From Cannabis sativa (Eukaryota; Streptophyta; Magnoliopsida; Rosales; Cannabaceae), in the NCBI RefSeq assembly GCF_029168945.1, contig NC_083607.1, positions 43,447,257 to 43,511,256 on the forward strand: a stretch of DNA of 64,000 nt, written 5' to 3'. The notes under the pieces were generated by a model. The model had not been told where the DNA came from. It was given only the letters and a program-made list of their open reading frames with translations, and did not search any database. Made by a program: the position numbers and the translations under genes. Positions within the stretch are counted from its first letter, which is position 1. Each line of letters starts with the position of its first letter. Shown here piece by piece: positions 20,985-34,865 of the stretch.

Positions 20985-23900
20985 GAAATGTATTGTGCGG
21001 AATAGTCATTTATAGCGAACCCCTCTCCTCCCTCAAGCCAAGTACACAAATTTCCCGATTACAATAATCATTCCGAAATTATAATAAAGAAAAAAAATTA
21101 AAATTAAAAAAACAAAAAATTTAGGGGTGCAACACGAGGACTTCCCAGGAGGTCACCCATCCTAGTACTACTCTCGCCCAAGCACGCTTAATTGCCGAGT
21201 TCTGATGGGATCCGGTGCATTAGTGCTGGTATGATCGCACCCGAAATGTATTGTGCGGAATAGTCATTTATAGCGAACCCCTCTCCTCCCTCAAGCCAAG
21301 TACACAAATTTCCCGATTACAATAATCATTCCGAAATTATAATAAAGAAAAAAAATTAAAATTAAAAAAACAAAAAATTTAGGGGTGCAACACGAGGACT
21401 TCCCAGGAGGTCACCCATCCTAGTACTATTCTCGCACAAGCACGCTTAACTGCGGAGTTCTGATGGGATCCGGTGCATTAGTGCTGGTATGATCGCACCC
21501 GAAATGTATTGTGCGGAATAGTCATTTATAGCGAACCCCTCTCCTCCCTCAAGCCAAGCACACAAATTTCCCGATTACAATAATCATTCCGAAATTATAA
21601 TAAAGAAAAAAAATTAAAATTAAAAAAACAAAAAATTTAGGGGTGCAACACGAGGACTTCCCAGGAGGTCACCCATCTTAGTACTACTCTCGCCCAAGCA
21701 CGCTTAACTGCGGAGTTCTGATGGGATCCGGTGCATTAGTGCTGGTATGATCGCACCCGAAATGTATTGTGCGGAATAGTCATTTATAGCGAACCCCTCT
21801 CCTCCCTCAAGCCAAGTACACAAATTTCCCGATTACAATAATCATTCCGAAATTATAATAAAGAAAAAGAATTAAAATTAAAAAAACAAAAAATTTAGGG
21901 GTGCAACACGAGGACTTCCTAGGAGGTCACCCATCCTAGTACTACTCTCGCCCAAGCACGCTTAACTGCGGAGTTCTGATGGGGTCCGGTGCATTAGTGC
22001 TGGTATGATCGCACCCGAAATGTATTGTGCGGAATATTCATTTATAGCGAACCCCTCTCCTCCCTCAAGCCAAGCACACAAATTTCTCGATTACAATAAT
22101 CATTCCGAAATTATAATAATGAAAAAAAATTAAAATTAAAAAAACAAAAAATTTAGGGGTGCAACACGAGGACTTCCCAGGAGGTCACCAATCCTAGTAC
22201 TACTCTCGCCCAAGCACGCTTAACTGCGGAGTTCTGATGGGATCCGGTGCATTAGTGCTGGTATGATCGCACCCGAAATGTATTGTGCGGAATAGTCATT
22301 TATAGCGAACCCCTCTCCTCCCTCAAGCCAAGCACACAAATTTCCCGATTACAATAATCATTCCGAAATTATAATAAAGAAAAAGAATTAAAATTAAAAA
22401 AACAAAAAATTTAGGGGTGCAACACGAGGACTTCCCAGGAGGTCACCCATCCTAGTACTACTCTCGCCCAAGCACGCTTAACTGCGGAGTTCTGATGGGA
22501 TCCGGTGCATTAGTGCTGGTATGATCGCACCCGAAATGTATTGTGCGGAATAGTCATTTATAGCGAACCCCTCTCCTCCCTCAAGCCAAGTACACAAATT
22601 TCCCGATTACAATAATCATTCCGAAATTATAATAAAGAAAAAAATTAAAATTAAAAAAACAAAAAATTTAGGGGTGCAACAGGAGGACTTCCCAGGAGGT
22701 CACCCATCCTAGTACTACTCTCGCCCAAGCACGCTTAACTGCGGAGTTCTGATGGGATCCGGTGCATTAGTGCTGGTATGATCGCACCCGAAATGTATTG
22801 TGCGGAATAGTCATTTATAGCGAACCCCTCTCCTCCCTCAAGCCAAGCACACAAATTTCTCGATTACAATAATCATTCCGAAATTATAATAAAGAAAAAG
22901 AATTAAAATTAAAAAAACAAAAAATTTAGGGGTGCAACACGAGGACTTCCCAGGAGGTCACCCATCCTAGTACTACTCTCGCCCAAGCACGCTTAACTGC
23001 GGAGTTCTGATGGGATCCGGTGCATTAGTGCTGGTATGATCGCACCCGAAATGTATTGTGCGGAATAGTCATTTATAGCGAACCCCTCTCCTCCCTCAAG
23101 CCAAGTACACAAATTTCCCGATTACAATAATCATTCCGAAATTATAATAAAGAAAAAAAATTAAAATTAAAAAAACAAAAAAATTAGGGGTGCAACACGA
23201 GGACTTCCCAGGAGGTCACCCATCCTAGTACTACTCTCGCCCAAGCACGCTTAACTGCGGAGTTCTGATGGGATCCGGTGCATTAGTGCTGGTATGATCG
23301 CACCCGAAATGTATTGTGCGGAATATTCATTTATAGCGAACCCCTCTCCTCCCTCAAGCCAAGCACACAAATTTCTCGATTACAATAATCATTCCGAAAT
23401 TATAATAATGAAAAAAAATTAAAATTCAAAAAAACAAAAATTTAGGGGTGCAACACGAAGACTTCCCAGGAGGTCACCAATCCTAGTACTACTCTCGCCC
23501 AAGCACGCTTAACTGCGGAGTTCTGATGGGATCCGGTGCATTAGTGCTGGTATGATCGCACCCGAAATGTATTGTGCGGAATAGTCATTTATAGCGAACC
23601 CCTCTCCTCCCTCAAGCCAAGTACACAAATTTCCCGATTACAATAATCATTCCGAAATTATAATAAAGAAAAAAAATTAAAATTAAAAAAAACAAAAAAT
23701 TTAGGGGTGCAACACGAGGACTTCCCAGGAGGTCACCCATCCTAGTTCTACTCTCGCCCCAAGCGCGCTTAACTGCGGAGTTCTGATGGGATCCGGTGCA
23801 TTAGTGCTGGTATGATCGCACCCGAAATGTATTGTGCGGAATAGTCATTTATATCGAACCCCTCTCCTCCCTCAAGCCAAGTAGACAAATTTCCCGATTA

Positions 23901-26900
23901 CAATAATCATTCCGAAATTATAATAAAGAAAAAAAATTAAAATTAAAAAAACAAAAAATTTAGGGGTGCAACACGAGGACTTCCCAGGAGGTCACCCATC
24001 CTAGTACTACTCTCGCCCAAGCACGCTTAACTGCGGAGTTCTGATGGGATCCGGTGCATTAGTGCTGGTATGATCGCACCCGAAATGTATTGTGCGGAAT
24101 AGTCATTTATAGCGAACCCCTCTCCTCCCTCAAGCCAAGTACACAAATTTCCCGATTACAATAATCATTCCGAAATTATAATAAAGAAAAAAAATTAAAA
24201 TTAAAAAAACAAAAAATTTAGGGGTGCAACACGAGGACTTCCCAGGAGGTCACCCATCCTAGTACTACTCTCGCCAAAGCACGCTTAACTGCGGAGTTCT
24301 GATGAGATCCAGTGCATTAATGCTGGTATGATCGCACCCGAAATGTATTGTGCGGAATAGTCATTTATAGCGAACCCCTCTCCTCCCTCAAGCCAAGTAC
24401 ACAAATTTCCCGATTACAATAATCATTCCGAAATTATAATAAAGAAAAAAAATTAAAATTAAAAAAACAAAAAATTTAGGGGTGCAACACGAGGACTTCC
24501 CAGGAGGTCACCCATCCTAGTACTACTCTCGCCCAAGCACGCTTAACAGCGGAGTTCTGATGGGATCCGGTGTATTAGTGCTGGTATGATCGCACTCAAA
24601 ATGTATTGTGCGGAATAGTCATTTATAGCGAACCCCTCTCCTCCCTCAAGCCAAGTACACAAATTTCCCGATTACAATAATCATTCCGAAATTATAATAA
24701 AGAAAAAAAATTAAAATTAAAAAAACAAAAAATTTAGGGGTGCAACACGAGGACTTCCCAGGAGGTCACCCATCCTAGTACTACTCTCGCCCAAGCACGC
24801 TTAACTGCGGAGTTCTGATGGGATCCGGTGCATTAGTGCTGGTATGATCGCACCCGAAATGTATTGTGCGGAATAGTCATTTATAGCGAACCCCTCTCCT
24901 CCCTCAAGCCAAGTACACAAATTTCCCGATTACAATAATCATTCCGAAATTATAATAAAGAAAAAAAATTAAAATTAAAAAAACAAAAAATTTAGGGGTG
25001 CAACACGAGGACTTCCCAGGAGGTCACCCATCCTAGTACTACTCTCGCCCAAGCACGCTTAACTGCGGAGTTCTGATGGGATCCGGTGCATTAGTGCTGG
25101 TATGATCGCACCCGAAATGTATTGTGCGGAATAGTCATTTATAGCGAACCCCTCTCCTCCCTCAAGCCAAGTACACAAATTTCCCGATTACAATAATCAT
25201 TCCGAAATTATAATAAAGAAAAAAAATTAAAATTAAAAAAACAAAAAATTTAGGGGTGCAACACGAGGACTTCCCAGGAGGTCACCCATCCTAGTACTAC
25301 TCTCGCCCAAGCACGCTTAACTGCGGAGTTCTGATGGGATCCGGTGCATTAGTGCTGGTATGATCGCACCCGAAATGTAATTTGCGGAATAGTCATTTAT
25401 AGCGAACCCCTCTCCTCCCTCAAGCCAAGTACACAAATTTCCCGATTACAATAATCATTCCGAAATTATAATAAAGAAAAAAAATTAAAATTAAACAAAC
25501 AAAAAATTTAGGTGAGCAACATGACGACTACCCAGGAGGTCACCCATCCTAGTACTACTCTCGCCCAAGCGCGCTTAACTGCGGAGTTCTGATGGGATCC
25601 GGTGCATTAGTGCTGGTATGATCGCACCCGAAATGTATTGTGCGGAATAGTCATTTATATCGAACCCCTCTCCTCCCTCAAGCCAAGTACACAAATTTCC
25701 CGATTACAATAATCATTCCGAAATTATAATAAAGAAAAAAAATTAAAATTAAAAAAACAAAAAATTTAGGGGTGCAACACGAGGACTTCCCAGAAGGTCA
25801 CCCATCCTAGTACTACTCTCGCCCAAGCACGCTTAACTGCGGAGTTCTGATGGGATCCGGTGCATTAGTGCTGGTATGATCGCACCCGAAATGTATTGTG
25901 CGAATAGTCATTTATAGCGAACCCCTCTCCTCCCTCAAGCCAAGTACACAAATTTCCCGATTACAATAATCATTCCGAAATTATAATAAAGAAAAAGAAT
26001 TAAAATTAAAAAACAAAAAATTTAGGGGTGCAACACGAGGACTTCCCAGGAGGTCACCCATCCTAGTACTACTCTCGCCCAAGCACGCTTAACTGCGGAG
26101 TTCTGATGGGATCCGGTGCATTAGTGCTGGTATGATCGCACCCGAAATGTATTGTGCGGAATAGTCATTTATAGCGAACCCCTCTCCTCCCTCAAGCCAA
26201 GTACACAAATTTCCCGATTACAATAATCATTCCGAAATTATAATAAAGAAAAAGAATTAAAATTAAAAAAACAAAAAATTAAAGGGTTGCAACACGAGGA
26301 CTTCCTAGGAGGTCACCCATCCTAGTACTACTCTCGCCCAAGCACGCTTAACTGCGGAGTTCTGATGGGATCCGGTGCATTAGTGCTGGTATGATCGCAC
26401 CCGAAATGTATTGTGCGGAATAGTCATTTATAGCGAACCCCTCTCCTCCCTCAAGCCAAGTACACAAATTTCCCGATTACAATAATCATTCCGAAATTAT
26501 AATAAAGAAAAAGAATTAAAATTAAAAAAACAAAAAATTTAGGGGTGCAACACGAGGACTTCCCAGGAGGTCACCCATCCTAGTACTACTCTCGCCCAAG
26601 CACGCTTAACTGCGGAGTTCTGATGGGATCCGGTGCATTAGTGCTGGTATGATCGCACCCGAAATGTATTGTGCGGAATAGTCATTTATAGCGAACCCCT
26701 CTCCTCCCTCAAGCCAAGTACACAAATTTCCCGATTACAATAATCATTCCGAAATTATAATAAAGAAAAAAAATTAAAATTAAAAAAACAAAAAATTTAG
26801 GGGTGCAACACGAGGACTTCCTAGGAGGTCACCCATCCTAGTACTACTCTCGCCCAAGCACGCTTAACTGCGGAGTTTTGATGGGATCCGGTGCATTAGT

Positions 26901-29900
26901 GCTGATATGATCGCACCCGAAATGTATCGTGCGGAATAGTCATTTATAGCGAACCCCTCTCCTCCCTCAAGCCAAGTACACAAATTTCCCGATTACAATA
27001 ATCATTCCGAAATTATAATAAAGAAAAAAAATTAAAATTAAAAAAACAAAAAATTTAGGGGTGCAACACGAGGACTTCCCAGGAGGTCACCCATCCTAGT
27101 ACTACTCTCGCCCAAGCACGCTTAACTGCGGAGTTCTGATGGGATCCGGTGCATTAGTGCTGGTATGATCGCACCCGAAATGTATTGTGCGAATAGTCAT
27201 TTATAGCGAACCCCTCTCCTCCCTCAAGCCAAGTACACAAATTTCCCGATTACAATAATCATTCCGAAATTATAATAAAGAAAAAAAATTAAAATTAAAA
27301 AAACAAAAAATTTAGGGGTGCAACACGAGGACTCTTCAGGAGGTCACCCATCCTAGTACTACTCTCGCCCAAGCACGCTTAACTGCGGAGTTCTGATGGG
27401 ATCCGGTGCATTAGTGCCGGTATGATCGCACCCGAAATGTATTGTGCGAATAGTCATTTATAGCGAACCCCTCTCCTCCCTCAAGCCAAGTACACAAATT
27501 TCCCGATTACAATAATCATTCCGAAATTATAATAAAGAAAAAAAATTAAAATTAAAAAAACAAAAAATTTAGGGGTGCAACACGAGGACTTCCTAGGAGG
27601 TCACCCATCCTAGTACTACTCTCGCCCAAGCACGCTTAACTGCGGAGTTTTGATGGGATCCGGTGCATTAGTGCTGATATGATCGCACCCGAAATGTATC
27701 GTGCGGAATAGTCATTTATAGCGAACCCCTCTCCTCCCTCAAGCCAAGTACACAAATTTCCCGATTACAATAATCATTCCGAAATTATAATAAAGAAAAA
27801 AAATTAAAATTAAAAAAACAAAAAATTTAGGGGTGCAACACGAGGACTTCCCAGGAGGTCACCCATCCTAGTACTACTCTCGCCCAAGCACGCTTAACTG
27901 CGGAGCTCTGATGGGATCCGGCATTAGTGCTGGTATGATCGCACCCGAAATGTATTGTGCAGAATAGTCATTTATAGCGAACCCCTCTCCTCCCTCAAGC
28001 CAAGTACACAAATTTCCCGATTACAATAATCATTCCGAAATTATAATAAAGAAAAAAAATTAAAATTAAAAAAACAAAAAATTTAGGGGTGCAACACGAG
28101 GACTTCCTAGGAGGTCACCCATCCTAGTACTACTCTCGCCCAAGCACGCTTAATCGCGGAGTTCGATGGGATCCGGTGCATTAGTGCTGGTATGATCGCA
28201 CCCAAAATGTATTGTGCGAAATAGTCATTTATAGCGAACCCCTCTCCTCCCTCAAGCCAAGTACACAAATTTCCCGATTACAATAATCATTCCGAAATTA
28301 TAATAAAGAAAAAAAATTAAAATTAAAAAAACAAAAAATTTAGGGGTGCAAAACGAGGACTCTTCAGGAGGTCACCCATCCTAGTACTACTCTCGCCCAA
28401 GCACGCTTAACTGCGGAGTTCTGATGGGATCCGGTGCATTAGTGCTGGTATGATCGCACCCGAAATGTATTGTGCGGAATAGTCATTTATAGCGAACCCC
28501 TCTCCTCCCTCAAGCCAAGTACACAAATTTCCCGATTACAATAATCATTCCGAAATTATAATAAAGAAAAAGAATTAAAATTAAAAAAACAAAAAATTTA
28601 GGGGTGCAACACGAGGACTTCCCAGGAGGTCACCCATCCTAGTACTACTCTCGCCCAAGCACGCTTAACTGCGGAGTTCTGATGGGATCCGGTGCATTAG
28701 TGCTGGTATGATCGCACCCGAAATGTATTGTGCGGAATAGTCATTTATAGCGAACCCCTCTCCTCCCTCAAGCCAAGTACACAAATTTCCCGATTACAAT
28801 AATCATTCCGAAATTATAATAAAGAAAAAGAATTAAAATTAAAAAACAAAAAATTTAGGGGTGCAACACGAGGACTTCCCAGGAGGTCACCCATCCTAGT
28901 ACTACTCTCGCCCAAGCACGCTTAACTGCGGAGTTCTGATGGGATCCGTGCATTAGTGCTGGTATGATCGCACCCGAAATGTATTGTGCGGAATAGTCAT
29001 TTATATCGAACCCCTCTCCTCCCTCAAGCCAAGTACACAAATTTCCCGATTACAATAATCATTCCGAAATTATAATAAAGAAAAAAAATTAAAATTAAAA
29101 AAACAAAAAATTTAGGGGTGCAACACGAGGACTTCCCAGGAGGTCACCCATCCTAGTACTACTCTCGCCCAAGCACGCTTAATCTCGCGGAGTTCGATGG
29201 GATCCGTGCATTAGTGCTGGTATGATCGCACCCGAAATGTATTGTGCGAATAGTCATTTATAGCGAACCCCTCTCCTCCCTCAAGCCAAGTACACAAATT
29301 TCCCGATTACAATAATCATTCCGAAATTATAATAAAGAAAAAAAATTAAAATTAAAAAAACAAAAAATTTAGGGGTGCAACACGAGGACTTCCCAGGAGG
29401 TCACCCATCCTAGTACTACTCTCGCCCAAGCACGCTTAACTGCGGAGTTCTGATGGGATCCGGTGCATTAGTGCTGGTATGATCGCACCCGAAATGTATT
29501 GTGCGGAATAGTCATTTATAGCGAACCCCTCTCCTCCCTCAAGCCAAGTACACAAATTTCCCGATTACAATAATCATTCCGAAATTATAATAAAGAAAAA
29601 GAATTAAAATTAAAAAAACAAAAAATTTAGGGGTGCAACACGAGGACTTCCCAGGAGGTCACCCATCCTAGTACTACTCTCGCCCAAGCACGCTTAACGG
29701 CGGAGTTCTGATGGGATCCGGCATTAGTGCCGGTATGATCGCACCCGAAATGTATTGTGCGAATAGTCATTTATAGCGAACCCCTCTCCTCCCTCAAGCC
29801 AAGTACACAAATTTCCCGATTACAATAATCATTCCGAAATTATAATAAAGAAAAAGAATTAAAATTAAAAAAACAAAAAATTTAGGGGTGCAACACGAGG

Positions 29901-30141
29901 ACTTCCCAGGAGGTCACCCATCCTAGTACTACTCTCGCCCAAGCACGCTTAACTGCGGAGTTCTGATGGGATCCGGTGCATTAGTGCTGGTATGATCGCA
30001 CCCGAAATGTATTGTGCGGAATAGTCATTTATAGCGAACCCCTCTCCTCCCTCAAGCCAAGTACACAAATTTCCCGATTACAATAATCATTCCGAAATTA
30101 TAATAAAGAAAAAAAATTAAAATTAAAGAAACAAAAAATTT

Positions 30142-30250
30142 AGGGGTGCAACACGAGGACTTCCCAGGAGGTCACCCATCCTAGTACTACTCTCGCCCAA
30201 GCACGAGTTCTGATGGGATCCGGTGCATTAGTGCTGGTATGATCGCACCC
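30142..30250 (-). pseudogene. 5S rRNA copy 48, 11-nt deletion in box A
   Basis: AAGCACG joins directly to AGTTCTGATGG, removing CTTAACTGCGG. The gene is 109 nt and loses the 5' part of box A. Confidence 0.85.
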
Positions 30251-33200
30251 GAAATGTATTGTGCGGAATAGTCATTTATAGCGAACCCATCTCCTCCCTC
30301 AAGCCAAGTACACAAATTTCCCGATTACAATAATCATTCCGAAATTATAATAAAGAAAAAAAATTAAAATTAAAGAAACAAAAAATTTAGGGGTGCAACA
30401 CGAGGACTTCCGAGGAGGTCACCCATCCTAGTACTACTCTCGCCCAAGCACGCTTAACTGCGGAGTTCTGATGGGATCCGGTGCATTAGTGCTGGTATGA
30501 TCGCACCCGAAATGTATTGTGCGGAATAGTCATTTATAGCGAACCCCTCTCCTCCCTCAAGCCAAGTACACAAATTTCCCGATTACAATAATCATTCCGA
30601 AATTATAATAAAGAAAAAAAATTAAAATTAAAAAAACAAAAAATTTAGGGGTGCAACACGAGGACTTCCCAGGAGGTCACCCATCCTAGTACTACTCTCG
30701 CCCAAGCACGCTTAATCGCGGAGTTCGATGGGATCCGTGCATTAGTGCCGGTATGATCGCACCCGAAATGTATTGTGCGAATAGTCATTTATAGCGAACC
30801 CCTCTCCTCCCTCAAGCCAAGTACACAAATTTCCCGATTACAATAATCATTCCGAAATTATAATAAAGAAAAAAAATTAAAATTAAAAAAACAAAAAATT
30901 TAGGGGTGCAACACGAGGACTTCCCTGTGAGGTCACCCATCCTAGTACTACTCTCGCCCAAGCACGCTTAACTTCGGAGTTCTGATGGGATCCGGTGCAT
31001 TAGTGCTGGTATGATCGCACCCGAAATGTATTGTGCGGAATAGTCATTTATAGCGAACCCCTCTCCTCCCTCAAGCCAAGTACACAAATTTCCCGATTAC
31101 AATAATCATTCCGAAATTATAATAAAGAAAAAGAATTAAAATTAAAAAAACAAAAAATTTAGGGGTGCAACACGAGGACTTCCCAGGAGGTCACCCATCC
31201 TAGTACTACTCTCGCCCAAGCACGCTTAACAGCGGAGTTCTGATGGGATCCGGTGCATTAGTGCTGGTATGATCGCACCCGAAATGTATTGTGCGGAATA
31301 GTCATTTATAGCGAACCCCTCTCCTCCCTCAAGCCAAGTACACAAATTTCCCGATTACAATAATCATTCCGAAATTATAATAAAGAAAAAAAATTAAAAT
31401 TAAAAAAACAAAAAATTTAGGGGTGCAACACGAGGACTTCCCAGGAGGTCACCCATCCTAGTACTACTCTCGCCCAAGCACGCTTAATTGCGGAGTTCTG
31501 ATGGGATCCGGCATTAGTGCCGGTATGATCGCACCCGAAATGTATTGTGCGAATAGTCATTTATAGCGAACCCCTCTCCTCCCTCAAGCCAAGTACACAA
31601 ATTTCCCGATTACAATAATCATTCCGAAATTATAATAAAGAAAAAAAATTAAAATTAAAAAAACAAAAAATTTAGGGGTGCAACACGAGGACTTCTGAGG
31701 AGGTCACCCATCCTAGTACTACTCTCGCCAAAGCACGCTTAACTGCGGAGTTCTGATGGGATCCGGTGCATTAGTGCTGGTATGATCGCACCCGAAATGT
31801 ATTGTGCGGAATAGTCATTTATAGCGAACCCCTCTCCTCCCTCAAGCCAAGTACACAAATTTCCCGATTACAATAATCATTCCGAAATTATAATAAAGAA
31901 AAAAAATTAAAATTAAAAAAACAAAAAATTTAGGGGTGCAACACGAGGACTTCCTAGGAGGTCACCCATCCTAGTACTACTCTCGCCCAAGCACGCTTAA
32001 TCGGCGGAGTTCGATGGGATCCGCATTAGTGCCGGTATGATCGCACCCGAAATGTATTGTGCCGAATAGTCATTTATAGCGAACCCCTCTCCTCCCTCAA
32101 GCCAAGTACACAAATTTCCCGATTACAATAATCATTCCGAAATTATAATAAAGAAAAAAAATTAAAATTAAAAAAACAAAAAATTTAGGGGTGCAACACG
32201 AGGACTTCCCAGGAGGTCACCCATCCTAGTACTACTCTCGCCCAAGCACGCTTAATCTCGCGGAGTTCGATGGGATCCGTGCATTAGTGCCGGTATGATC
32301 GCACCCGAAATGTATTGTGCGAATAGTCATTTATAGCGAACCCCTCTCCTCCCTCAAGCCAAGTACACAAATTTCCCGATTACAATAATCATTCCGAAAT
32401 TATAATAAAGAAAAAAAATTAAAATTAAAAAAACAAAAAATTTAGGGGTGCAACACGAGGACTTCCCAGGAGGTCACCCATCCTAGTACTACTCTCGCCC
32501 AAGCACGCTTAATCGGCGAGTTCGATGGGATCCGGCATTAGTGCTGGTATGATCGCACCCGAAATGTATTGTGCGGAATAGTCATTTATAGCGAACCCCT
32601 CTCCTCCCTCAAGCCAAGTACACAAATTTCCCGATTACAATAATCATTCCGAAATTATAATAAAGAAAAAAAATTAAAATTAAAAAAACAAAAAATTTAG
32701 GGGTGCAACACGAGGACTTCCCAGGAGGTCACCCATCCTAGTACTACTCTCGCCCAAGCACGCTTAACTGCGGAGTTCTGATGGGATCCAGTGCATTAGT
32801 GCTGGTATGATCGTACCTGAAATGTACTGTGCGGAATAGTCATTTATAGCGAACCCCTCTCCTCCCTCAAGCCAAGTACACAAATTTCCCGATTACAATA
32901 ATCATTCCGAAATTATAATAAAGAAAAAGAATTAAAATTAAACAAACAAAAAATTTAGGTGAGCAACATGACGACTACCCAGGAGGTCACCCATCCTAGT
33001 ACTACTCTCGCCCAAGCACGCTTAACTACGGAGTTCTGATGGGATCCGGTGCATTAGTGCTGGTATGATCGCACCCGAAATGTATTGTGCGGAATAGTCA
33101 TTTATAGCGAACCCCTCTCCTCCCTCAAGCCAAGTACACAAATTTCCCGATTACAATAATCATTCCGAAATTATAATAAAGAAAAAGAATTAAAATTAAA

Positions 33201-34761
33201 AAAACAAAAAATTTAGGGGTGCAACACGAGGACTTCCCAGAAGGTCACCCATCCTAGTACTACTCTCGCCCAAGCACGCTTAATCGGCGGAAGTTCGATG
33301 GGATCCGGCATTAGTGCCGGTATGATCGCACCCGAAATGTATTGTGCGAATAGTCATTTATAGCGAACCCCTCTCCTCCCTCAAGCCAAGTACACAAATT
33401 TCCCGATTACAATAATCATTCCGAAATTATAATAAAGAAAAAGAATTAAAATTAAAAAAACAAAAAATTTAGTGGTGCAACACGAGGACTTCCCACGAGG
33501 TCACCCATCCTAGTACTACTCTCGCCCAAGCACGCTTAACTGCGGAGTTCTGATGGGATCCAGTGCATTAGTGCTGGTATGATCGTACCTGAAATGTATT
33601 GTGCGGAATAGTCATTTATAGCGAACCCCTCTCCTCCCTCAAGCCAAGTACACAAATTTCCCGATTACAATAATCATTCCGAAATTATAATAAAGAAAAA
33701 AAATTAAAATTAAAAAAACAAAAAATTAAAGGGTTGCAACACGAGGACTTCCTAGGAGGTCACCCATCCTAGTACTACTCTCGCCCAAGCACGCTTAACT
33801 GCGGAGTTCTGATGAGATCCGGTGCATTGGTGCTGGTATGATCGCACCCGAAATGTATTGTGCGGAATAGTCATTTATAGCGAACCCCTCTCCTCCCTCA
33901 AGCCAAGTACACAAATTTCCCGATTACAATAATCATTCCGAAATTATAATAAAGAAAAAGAATTAAAATTAAAAAAACAAAAAATTTAGGGGTGCAACAC
34001 GAGGACTTCCCAGGAGGTCACCCATCCTAGTACTACTCTCGCCCAAGCACGCTTAACTGCGGAGTTCTGATGGGATCCGGTGCATTAGTGCTGGTATGAT
34101 CGCACCCGAAATGTATTGTGCGGAATAGTCATTTATAGCGAACCCCTCTCCTCCCTCAAGCCAAGTACACAAATTTCCCGATTACAATAATCATTCCGAA
34201 ATTATAATAAAGAAAAAAAATTAAAATTAAAAAAACAAAAAATTTAGGGGTGCAACACGAGGACTTCCCAGGAGGTCACCCATCCTAGTACTACTCTCGC
34301 CCAAGCACGCTTAACTGCGGAGTTCTGATGGGATCCAGTGCATTAGTGCTGGTATGATCGCACCCGAAATGTATTGTGCAGAATAGTCATTTATAGCGAA
34401 CCCCTCTCCTCCCTCAAGCCAAGTACACAAATTTCCCGATTACAATAATCATTCCGAAATTATAATAAAGAAAAAAAATTAAAATTAAAAAAACAAAAAA
34501 TTTAGGGGTGCAACACGAGGACTTCCCAGGAGGTCACCCATCCTAGTACTACTCTCGCCCAAGCACGCTTAATTGCCGAGTTCTGATGGGATCCGGTGCA
34601 TTAGTGCTGGTATGATCGCACCCGAAATGTATTGTGCTGAATAGTCATTTATAGCGAACCCCTCTCCTCCCTCAAGCCAAGTACACAAATTTCCCGATTA
34701 CAATAATCATTCCGAAATTATAATAAAGAAAAAAAATTAAAATTAAAAAAACAAAAAATTT

Positions 34762-34865
34762 AGGGGTGCAACACGAGGACTTCCTCCTCGTACTACTCTC
34801 GCCCAAGCACGCTTAATCGGCGAGTTCGATGGGATCCGTGCATTAGTGCCGGTATGATCGCACCC
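34762..34865 (-). pseudogene. 5S rRNA copy 66, deletion and scramble across box C
   Basis: The gene is 104 nt. After GAGGACTTCC the sequence reads TCCTCGTACTACTCTCG, so GAGGTCACCCATCC, most of box C, is lost. It also carries the altered box A form. Confidence 0.85.

Larger units (their letters stand above)
18057..27946 (-). rRNA. 5S rRNA copies 1-39: near-canonical block
   Basis: RNA 5' ends (highest coordinate; the gene is the 120 nt below, unless noted): 18176, 18434, 18692, 18950, 19212, 19468, 19726, 19984, 20242, 20500, 20757, 20984 (deleted copy), 21242, 21500, 21758, 22016, 22274, 22532, 22789, 23047, 23305, 23563, 23823, 24081, 24339, 24597, 24855, 25113, 25371, 25629, 25887, 26143, 26402, 26660, 26918, 27176, 27433, 27690, 27946. 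All keep TTCTGATGGG, except TTTTGATGGG in copies 35 and 38 and CTCTGATGGG in copy 39. Differences are mostly single bases in gene and spacer, as expected near an array edge. Copies 5 and 6 have small indels around AACTGCGG. Confidence 0.93.
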
